Shown one piece after another: positions 6,724 to 12,495 of a stretch of DNA of 12,495 bases. Numbering within the stretch: position 1 is the first letter of the stretch; the number at the start of each line of letters is the position of its first letter. Under the pieces are notes generated by a model. The model did not search any database. It worked only from the letters and a program-made list of their open reading frames with translations, and was not told where the DNA came from. This DNA comes from Bacillota bacterium (GTDB taxonomy: Bacteria; Bacillota; Clostridia; Christensenellales; CAG-138), in NCBI GenBank assembly GCA_023451115.1, contig JAEXFV010000078.1, forward strand, positions 1 through 12,495. Reading direction: 5' to 3'. Position numbers and translations under genes: made by a program.

Positions 6724-6756
6724 GAAGCAGACCGTTTGCATTTGTCCCACTTTGTG

Positions 6757-6802
6757 TTATTAGCTGGCAATTCGGGTTTCTTCCAGGGTTGCCAGCTAAT
6801 AA
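6757..6802 (+). other. Strong intergenic hairpin between binding-protein and ATPase genes
   Basis: TTATTAGCTGGCAA (6757-6770) and TTGCCAGCTAATAA (6789-6802) form a perfect 14-bp stem around an 18-nt loop. No T tract follows, so it is unlikely to be an efficient intrinsic terminator. Its place directly after the binding-protein gene fits the known pattern of 3' hairpins that protect that part of a transporter mRNA and lower expression of the downstream genes. Confidence 0.7.
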
Positions 6803-6825
6803 TGCCGGATAAGCAGGAGATTGAA

Positions 6826-8328
6826 ATGGGCAACAATTATTTAGTGGAAATGGAAAACATCTGCAAATCCTTTTACGGAGTTCAGGTGTTAAAAGACGTA
6901 ACGTTGCGCGTAAAACCCGGCGAGGTAATGGCCTTGGTGGGAGAAAATGGCGCAGGAAAATCAACCCTTATGAATATACTGTGCGGCCTTTTACAGCCCG
7001 ATTCGGGTTCAATAAAGCTGCATGGGGCACCGGTTAAAATTCAAAACCCCAGCGATGCTTACAAACAGCACATTGCCATGGTTCACCAGGAAATTTGCCT
7101 GGTGGAACAAATGAGCATAGAAGATAACGTTTTCTTAGGTTCTGAGCCCCGTAAGGATTTTATATCCCGCGATAAAGACGAAGTACGTAAGCGCACCCAG
7201 GAAGCTTTGGATATGTTGGGTATGGGCCTCACCTCTGACACCATCGTAGGCACGCTCAATGTAGCGCAGCAGCAGTTGGTAGAGGTTGCACGAGCAGTCT
7301 GTTTTAACGCCAATGTAGTGATTTTCGACGAGCCTACCGCATCTCTTACGGATAAAGAAATTGAAAAGCTGTTCGAAACAATCAGGGGCATGCAGGCAAA
7401 AGGGATTGCCATCATATATATTTCTCACCGTATGGACGAGATTTTCCAGCTGTGCAACCGAGTTACAGTACTGCGAGATTCCCAGTTTATTGCTACCAAG
7501 GAAATCGGCGACACAAACTATGACGAAATCGTTTCCATGATGGTGGGTCGGGAAATCAGCGAACTGTATGGGCACGAGCGCAACTTTGGAAAAGAGCCTA
7601 TATTGGAAGTAAAGCATTTGACCAATAAACGGGTAAAAGACGTATCCTTTACCCTGAAGAGAGGCGAAATATTGGGCTTTGCCGGCTTGGTGGGCGCAGG
7701 CCGTACCGAAATGTCCCGAGCATTGTTTGGCGTGGATCCCATCGATTCGGGCGAAGTATATTTTGAAGGGAAAAAACTGCAAATCAAGGACCCTGGCACA
7801 TCCATCCGTAACGGGTTTGCACTGGTTTCCGAGGACCGAAAAAAGTATGGCTTAATTCTCAACAATTCGGTTGCGTTTAACTTAACGCTCATGGTAGCTC
7901 GTTCCTTTATCCGCAGCTTTCGTGTAAATCATAAAAAGGAAACTTCTATTATCAACGAATACGTGAACAAACTGCGCATTAAGTTGGCCAGCCCAGATCA
8001 ACTTTGCCTTAACCTTAGCGGCGGCAACCAGCAAAAAGTGGTTATTTCAAAATGTCTTGCCGCAGGCTCCAAGGTGCTTATCCTGGACGAGCCTACCCGT
8101 GGTATCGACATCGGTGCAAAGCAGGAGATTTACCGGCTGATTCAGGATTTAGTCAAAGAGGGGCTATCCATCATCATGATTTCTTCGGAATTGCCGGAAA
8201 TTTTGAACCTGAGCAGCCGCATTGCCGTGATGCACGAAGGCTCTCTGGTAAAAACATTTGATTTGGAGCAGGAACCAAACGTAACGCAGGAAATGATCAT
8301 GCATTATGCTGTATCGGGAGGAAAATAA
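6826..8328 (+). CDS. Sugar ABC transporter ATP-binding protein, two nucleotide-binding domains (RbsA/MglA type)
   Basis: The 500-aa protein is a tandem ATPase of the carbohydrate-uptake-2 class that energises import of the solute. Domain 1 (about 5-240): Walker A GENGAGKST (39-47), Q-loop VHQE (87-90), a degenerate signature NVAQQQ (145-150), Walker B VVIFDEPT (164-171) and switch His201. Domain 2 (about 255-495): a family-typical degenerate Walker A GLVGAGRTE (287-295), SEDRKK (335-340), a full LSGGNQQK signature (397-404) and Walker B LILDEPTRG (418-426). Length equals the usual 490-510 aa. A longer frame opens at a TTG at 6736, but the ATG at 6826 has AGGAG 6 nt upstream and begins the family's N-terminus; the longer form would read through the hairpin. 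The degenerate sites are normal for the family, so the composite sites probably have unequal ATP hydrolysis. Confidence 0.95.
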   Translation: MGNNYLVEMENICKSFYGVQVLKDVTLRVKPGEVMALVGENGAGKSTLMNILCGLLQPDSGSIKLHGAPVKIQNPSDAYKQHIAMVHQEICLVEQMSIEDNVFLGSEPRKDFISRDKDEVRKRTQEALDMLGMGLTSDTIVGTLNVAQQQLVEVARAVCFNANVVIFDEPTASLTDKEIEKLFETIRGMQAKGIAIIYISHRMDEIFQLCNRVTVLRDSQFIATKEIGDTNYDEIVSMMVGREISELYGHERNFGKEPILEVKHLTNKRVKDVSFTLKRGEILGFAGLVGAGRTEMSRALFGVDPIDSGEVYFEGKKLQIKDPGTSIRNGFALVSEDRKKYGLILNNSVAFNLTLMVARSFIRSFRVNHKKETSIINEYVNKLRIKLASPDQLCLNLSGGNQQKVVISKCLAAGSKVLILDEPTRGIDIGAKQEIYRLIQDLVKEGLSIIMISSELPEILNLSSRIAVMHEGSLVKTFDLEQEPNVTQEMIMHYAVSGGK

Positions 8329-8329
8329 G

Positions 8330-9358
8330 GTGGAACAGTCAACTCAGCTTGTTATAGCAAAACACAAAAATCCAGTAGCCGTATACTTAAAAAACAACGG
8401 CGGTATATTGATCGCTTTGGGCCTGATGCTGGCGATTATATCCGTTACATCGCCCTATTTCTGGACCGGGCTAAACATGAAATCCCTGCTCATGCTGATT
8501 ACTACAACCTCGTTGTTGGGGCTGGGCATGACCACGCTGCTCATCACTGGTTACATTGACCTTTCTCCCGGCTCCACATTTGCATTTGCCGGCGTATTGC
8601 TGTGCAAGATGATCGAGCACTGGGGAATGAACTTCTACGTAGCGCTGTTCGCTACATTATTGGTTTCAGTCCTGCTGGGTATTCTGATGGGCGGAATTAT
8701 CGCCTATAGCGGAATGCCGGCATTTATCGTTACCCTGGCCATGGACGGCATTAAGCGCGGTGTAGCTTACCTGATCTCCGGCAGCTCCCTGAAAATTTAC
8801 AGCCTAAACGAATCCCTAAAAGCATTTGGCAACAACAACTGGTTTGGCATCCCTATTCCGGCATATATTATCGTATTTTGCTGTATTTTAGTTGCCATCA
8901 TCCTGTCTCGTACGGTAACAGGCCGCCATTTATATGCCACAGGCGGTAACCAAAACGCCGCCATTAACGCAGGCGTTAACGTAAAGAAAACCTGCATGAT
9001 CGCTTACGCAATGATGGGCTTCCTGGCTGGCTTGGCGGGTTGCATCAGTGCAGCCAAGGTTTCTTCCGGCCAGCCCACCGCAGGAACGGACATCATGAGC
9101 GACGCAGTAGCAGCAGCTGTTCTGGGTGGAACGGCGTTCAGTGGTGGTAAAGGCACAGTGTTAGGCACCATGACAGGCGTAATTCTAATCGGCGTAGCTT
9201 GTAATGCTTTGAATCTTTTGGAGGTTAGTTACTACTGGCAGATGGCCTTTAAAGGGACATTGATTTTGGCAGCAGTATATATCGATACCATTAAGCAGCA
9301 TAACGAGGGTAAAATCAAACGGCTTACGCCAAAAAAGAACGTGGCCCATTCCGCCTAA
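8330..9358 (+). CDS. Sugar ABC transporter permease (RbsC type, BPD_transp_2 family)
   Basis: The 342-aa integral membrane protein has about eight to ten hydrophobic segments, including residues 24-40, 52-74, 103-126, 176-193, 221-242 and 280-298. The cytoplasmic loop GRHLYATGGNQNAAINAGVNV (about 199-218) is the ATPase-coupling signature of the RbsC-like family, and AVLGGTAFSGGKGTVLGT (263-280) is the other conserved block. It would form the channel, probably as a dimer, with the preceding double ATPase. The GTG start at 8330 lies 1 nt after the ATPase stop and its GGGAGGA site (8316-8322) lies inside the end of the ATPase gene, so translation is probably coupled. The in-frame ATG at 8306 would add eight residues overlapping the upstream gene and is less likely. 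No second permease is present. Confidence 0.93.
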   Translation: MEQSTQLVIAKHKNPVAVYLKNNGGILIALGLMLAIISVTSPYFWTGLNMKSLLMLITTTSLLGLGMTTLLITGYIDLSPGSTFAFAGVLLCKMIEHWGMNFYVALFATLLVSVLLGILMGGIIAYSGMPAFIVTLAMDGIKRGVAYLISGSSLKIYSLNESLKAFGNNNWFGIPIPAYIIVFCCILVAIILSRTVTGRHLYATGGNQNAAINAGVNVKKTCMIAYAMMGFLAGLAGCISAAKVSSGQPTAGTDIMSDAVAAAVLGGTAFSGGKGTVLGTMTGVILIGVACNALNLLEVSYYWQMAFKGTLILAAVYIDTIKQHNEGKIKRLTPKKNVAHSA

Positions 9359-9398
9359 GTACAGAGCATAAATGAAATTGAGAAAGGAACATTCCGAT

Positions 9399-10466
9399 AT
9401 GAAAACAATGAAAGCAGTATTATATACCGCGCCCGGCCGTGCAAACGGCAGCGTGACGCAGGTTCCTTATCCCAAATGCGGGCCGGATCAAATCATTATA
9501 AAAGTTGTTTCCTCCGGCATTTGCAAGGCAGCTGACCGTACCATTGATGAGGGACGCAGCTCAACGCTGGATGTATATCCCATCGTACCTGGTCATGAAT
9601 TTGCCGGCTACGTAGAGGAAATTGGCAGCAACGTAAAAAACTTCAAGGTGGGCGATCGGGTAACTGCGGATAATACGTTGCTGTGCGGAGACTGTTACTT
9701 CTGCCGCAGGGATATGCCCATTTACTGCGACAACTTTGGTTCTTTGGGGCATAACATTTTCGGTGGCCAAGCCGAGTATGTACTGCTTTCCAAGGACAAA
9801 GTCTTTCAGATACCAGATAATGTTTCCTTTAACGCCGCATCGATTACGGAGCCGGTTGCCTGTGCAATGCACGCAATCGATCGCATGAATATTCAATATG
9901 GGGAGCATGTTCTAGTGCTGGGAGCAGGCGCCCACGGCCAAATTTTAGCCATGTTGGCGCATCACTCCAACGCAGCCTATGCAGCCTGCGTTGCGCCTAC
10001 CCAGTGGAAGTTGGACTTGCTCAACAAAGAGGGCGTAAATACCATTCGCATGGATCGCTCGGATTATTCTGTACATGAGTCCGCTATTTTAGATCGTTTC
10101 CCTCATGGCGTTGATAAAATTATCGACACGACAGGCAGCGGCGAGTTAGGCGCTAGCGCCATCAAGTTGCTGCGCAAAGGCGGTTGCTTGTACACCTATT
10201 CAGAACCTTATGCGCCTTTCGATCTGTTTAAACGGATTGATGTAACAGACTTCTATTTCCGGGAACTCTCCCTGATCGCCACCGGTTTGCAGACCCATAA
10301 TTATGACCGGTCACTGGAGGCTATGAGCAGCGGAAAGGTAAACGCAGAAATGCTGGTTACCCACGAATACGCTTTGGACGATTACTTTACAGCGTTGGAT
10401 TACAACCTGCAGCATGGCAGCGAGGTCATAAAAGTTGTAATTCATCCTTGGGACAATTTACGGTAA
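9399..10466 (+). CDS. Zinc-dependent medium-chain dehydrogenase, polyol or sugar oxidising
   Basis: The 355-aa protein is an MDR-superfamily alcohol dehydrogenase. Visible features: catalytic-zinc ligands Cys42 (SSGICK), His66-Glu67 (PGHEFAG) and Glu151 (TEPVACAMHA); a complete structural-zinc loop with Cys96, 99, 102 and 110; and a nucleotide-binding glycine motif GAGAHG (175-180). The reaction is inferred as NAD(P)-dependent oxidation of a hydroxyl of the imported compound. It is not closely similar to the second dehydrogenase that follows, so the pair probably does two different steps. The start chosen is the ATG at 9399 with AAAGGA 10 nt upstream; an earlier ATG at 9372 is in frame but has no ribosome site. 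It sits 40 bp after the permease gene. Naming threonine or sorbitol dehydrogenase would be over-precise. Confidence 0.9.
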   Translation: MKTMKAVLYTAPGRANGSVTQVPYPKCGPDQIIIKVVSSGICKAADRTIDEGRSSTLDVYPIVPGHEFAGYVEEIGSNVKNFKVGDRVTADNTLLCGDCYFCRRDMPIYCDNFGSLGHNIFGGQAEYVLLSKDKVFQIPDNVSFNAASITEPVACAMHAIDRMNIQYGEHVLVLGAGAHGQILAMLAHHSNAAYAACVAPTQWKLDLLNKEGVNTIRMDRSDYSVHESAILDRFPHGVDKIIDTTGSGELGASAIKLLRKGGCLYTYSEPYAPFDLFKRIDVTDFYFRELSLIATGLQTHNYDRSLEAMSSGKVNAEMLVTHEYALDDYFTALDYNLQHGSEVIKVVIHPWDNLR

Positions 10467-10479
10467 AGGTAGGATGCAT

Positions 10480-11523
10480 ATGGAAAACCTTGGTGCAATG
10501 TTAACTGCGGAAAAAAAGATTGAATTTATGCCGTTACCCATGCCGCAGGTGGGAGACGACGATGTTCTTGTGGAAATCAAGCATGTAGGGCTTTGCGGCT
10601 CGGATGTATCGGTTTTTAAAGACCCAACTTTGGGCGGAATGTTTCCCGACCTTCCGCTCCCCATCTTGTTGGGGCATGAGTGTGCGGGCAAAGTAATTGC
10701 ATTGGGAAAAAATGTAACTACTCTATCCCTGGGCGATCTGGTAGCCCTTGAGCCGGGCGTCCCCTGTGGCCATTGCGATTTCTGCATGAGCGGCAGATAT
10801 AACCTGTGCAATGATGTTCTGTTTATGGCTGCACCGCCTTGGAAAACCGGCGCGTTATGCAAATACGTAAGCCACCCGGCATCCAGGACGTTCCGCTTGC
10901 CGGACAATATGGATACCATCGAGGGCGCTTTGATGGAGCCTTTAGCAGTGGGCATGCATGCAGCCTTACAGGCCCAGGCGAACCCCTGCAAAAACGCGGT
11001 GATTGTAGGCGGCGGATGCATTGGTTTGATGACAGCGCTGTCATGCAAAGCATGCGGTATATCCAATTTAGCAGTAGCGGACCTGTTTGAGCCGCATTTG
11101 GAGGTAGCCAAAGGGCTAGGCATCCCGCACCTAATCAATTCAAGCAAGGAAGACCTGCGCCAGCAGGTGATGGAACTCACCCAGGGCCAGGGTGCGGATC
11201 TCGTGTTTGAAACAGCAGGCAGTCCCATCACCGCAGCCGCTACTACCAAACTGGTAAAGCGCGGCGGGGATATCGTATTGGTTGGAAACATTCATGCGCC
11301 GGTGGATTTCAATTTCTGGGAAATCAGCTTTAACGAGAATAGGATCCTCACCATATTCCGTTACAAAAATCTTTACCCCTCGGCCATTACAGCGGTATCA
11401 AACGGCCTGATCAACGTAAAGCCGCTTGCAACCCATGTATTCAAATTCCAAAATACCCAGGAGGCATTTATGGAAGCGCTTATGGATAAAGAACACAGCA
11501 TCCGGGTCATTGTGGAGCTATAG
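10480..11523 (+). CDS. Zinc-dependent polyol dehydrogenase, sorbitol/xylitol dehydrogenase-like
   Basis: The 347-aa protein is an MDR dehydrogenase closest in pattern to sorbitol and xylitol dehydrogenases. Catalytic zinc: Cys39 (GLCGSD), His66-Glu67 (LGHECAG), Glu153 (MEPLAVGMHA). Structural zinc: Cys96, 99, 102, 110. Cofactor site: GGGCIG (177-182) with Asp201 after the next strand, which favours NAD over NADP. The C-terminal FRYKNLYPSAI...VNVKPLATHVF-like block (with INVKPLATH visible) is a hallmark of the sorbitol dehydrogenase subgroup. Expected reaction: secondary-alcohol polyol to ketose. The start is ATG at 10480 with GGTAGG 6 nt upstream; the ATG at 10474 abuts that site too closely. 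It begins 13 bp after the previous gene. Confidence 0.92.
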   Translation: MENLGAMLTAEKKIEFMPLPMPQVGDDDVLVEIKHVGLCGSDVSVFKDPTLGGMFPDLPLPILLGHECAGKVIALGKNVTTLSLGDLVALEPGVPCGHCDFCMSGRYNLCNDVLFMAAPPWKTGALCKYVSHPASRTFRLPDNMDTIEGALMEPLAVGMHAALQAQANPCKNAVIVGGGCIGLMTALSCKACGISNLAVADLFEPHLEVAKGLGIPHLINSSKEDLRQQVMELTQGQGADLVFETAGSPITAAATTKLVKRGGDIVLVGNIHAPVDFNFWEISFNENRILTIFRYKNLYPSAITAVSNGLINVKPLATHVFKFQNTQEAFMEALMDKEHSIRVIVEL

Positions 11524-11542
11524 CGTGAACGAGGAGAGAACA

Positions 11543-12487
11543 ATGCATGTGCCGAATGTGGTGATCTTTGGAGGAACGGCATTAGACATCCTGGTAAAGG
11601 GCGTGGACACCAAGCACGCACTGCAGGAGGAAATAACCCCTGCGGAAAGTATTTCCATTTCCTTGGGAGGAGACGGTTTTAATCAAGCCATCTCCATTTC
11701 CAAGTTGGGTGGACATGTGCGGTTTGCTTGCGGCGTAGGTTCCGACTTTGGTGGCGGGTTAATCATGCAAACCCTGGAGCGCTATGGGGTTGACGTTTCC
11801 TATCTGGTCAAATATCCTTCGCTGCCATCCTGCCTCAACTGTGTGGTGATTGACCCTACGGGAGAGCGGCGTTTTCTTATGCCCCCTTTTAGCGAGTCGA
11901 TTTACTTCACGCCCTGCTTGGAAATGATCCAGGGAGTAAAGGTAATCAGCTTAGCCAGTTTGTTTACGCCTCCCATTGTGGATCCTAACTTGTTTTTGCC
12001 TATTTTACAGGCAGCAAGAGAACAGGGAATATTGGTGTGTGCCGATACCAACATGAATAAATTGGGACTTACGCTGGAGGATTTTTCCCCATTACTGCCC
12101 TATGTGGATTATTTGTTCCCCAACGAGGAAGAGTCTTTCTTCTATACAGGCCAAAAGGATGTGTTGGAGGCAGCACGGGTATTTCAGGAATTTGGCATTG
12201 CCAACATAATTGCAAAGCAGGGCGCCAAAGGCTGTTATATATGCACAAAGGACGCGTCACCTGTCCATATTCCCAGCTATCCAACCCATTGCCTGGATAC
12301 TACAGGAGCCGGGGATAATTTTGCTTCCGGGTTCATCTTTGGCCTGCTGCAAGGGTGGGATATCGTTCATTGTTGTCAATGGGCCAGCGCAACGGCAGCC
12401 ATCGCAGTGTCTGCCGTAGGCGCTACGACCGCTCTGCAAGGCCGGGAGCAGGTGGAACAGGTAATAGCAAAGGGCGGTCTGTTTTAA
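11543..12487 (+). CDS. PfkB-family carbohydrate kinase
   Basis: The 314-aa protein is a ribokinase-fold sugar kinase, of normal family length. Motif 1 is visible as LGGDGFNQAISISKLGG (41-57), motif 2 as DTTGAGDNFASGF (252-264) with Asp258 the expected catalytic base and GAGD the anion hole, and LFPNEEE (191-197) matches the conserved Asn-Glu segment. It would phosphorylate the product of the dehydrogenases, trapping it in the cell. The substrate (ketose, aldose or deoxy-keto-acid) cannot be decided by eye. The ATG at 11543 has GAGGAGAG upstream; the earlier in-frame ATG at 11426 lies inside the preceding gene and is rejected. It starts 19 bp after the second dehydrogenase gene. Only 8 bases follow it, so the operon may continue with an aldolase, isomerase or regulator. 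Confidence 0.93.
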   Translation: MHVPNVVIFGGTALDILVKGVDTKHALQEEITPAESISISLGGDGFNQAISISKLGGHVRFACGVGSDFGGGLIMQTLERYGVDVSYLVKYPSLPSCLNCVVIDPTGERRFLMPPFSESIYFTPCLEMIQGVKVISLASLFTPPIVDPNLFLPILQAAREQGILVCADTNMNKLGLTLEDFSPLLPYVDYLFPNEEESFFYTGQKDVLEAARVFQEFGIANIIAKQGAKGCYICTKDASPVHIPSYPTHCLDTTGAGDNFASGFIFGLLQGWDIVHCCQWASATAAIAVSAVGATTALQGREQVEQVIAKGGLF

Positions 12488-12495
12488 TTGGCTAT

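Noticed and set aside
6736..6825. N-terminal extension of the ATPase from a TTG at 6736
   Set aside because: No ribosome site, would run through the hairpin, and the family N-terminus begins at the ATG at 6826.
10458..11291. 277-aa open frame antisense to the second dehydrogenase
   Set aside because: Shadow of a gene with all expected zinc and cofactor motifs.
1..12495. CRISPR array, tRNA, rRNA, insertion-sequence transposase
   Set aside because: No regularly spaced repeats, no cloverleaf or rRNA-like blocks, and no transposase-like protein seen.

Overview
The window looks like chromosomal DNA of a Gram-positive Clostridia-type Firmicute, probably host- or anaerobe-associated. The grounds are strong AGGAGG-like ribosome binding sites, several TTG and GTG starts, a lipoprotein solute-binding protein with the Ala/Pro/Glu-rich linker common in Clostridia, and DUF3788/DUF3795 proteins typical of that group. 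No species can be named from the sequence alone. Base composition varies by eye: the first gene is fairly GC-rich, the middle (about 3.6-5.7 kb) is AT-rich, and the right-hand operon is intermediate.

Layout. (1) Position 1-93: the start of a minus-strand gene for a protein with an N-terminal membrane or signal segment, running off the left edge. (2) 94-455: a divergent intergenic region with RNA-hairpin potential and a sigma-A-like promoter for the next gene. (3) 456-3552: an 822-aa DUF4157 protein with an HEAGH zincin motif and Gly/Ala-rich hydrophobic segments, followed by a 178-aa unknown protein. DUF4157 is known to be enriched among cargo and toxins of extracellular contractile injection systems (eCIS); no eCIS structural gene lies in the window. 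(4) 3553-4865: an AT-rich accessory patch with a 52-bp imperfect palindrome, then a DUF3788 gene and a Cys-rich DUF3795 gene, both starting with TTG. (5) 4866-5691: a long non-coding stretch ending in the control region of the sugar operon, with an extended -10 promoter and two copies of a 15-bp palindrome 154 bp apart. (6) 5692-12487: a six-gene operon encoding a solute-binding lipoprotein, a double ATPase, a permease, two zinc-dependent medium-chain dehydrogenases and a PfkB-family sugar kinase.

How the genes work together. The operon reads as a complete uptake-and-entry pathway for a sugar, polyol or cyclitol. The lipoprotein captures the solute, the RbsA/RbsC-like ATPase and permease import it, one or both dehydrogenases oxidise it to a keto compound (or oxidise then re-reduce it to an epimer), and the kinase phosphorylates the product. 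The substrate cannot be read from the sequence. The most original signals are the paired palindromes at the operon promoter, a possible 12-residue leader peptide between them, the strong hairpin between the binding-protein and ATPase genes, and the putative DUF4157 effector with its possible partner protein.
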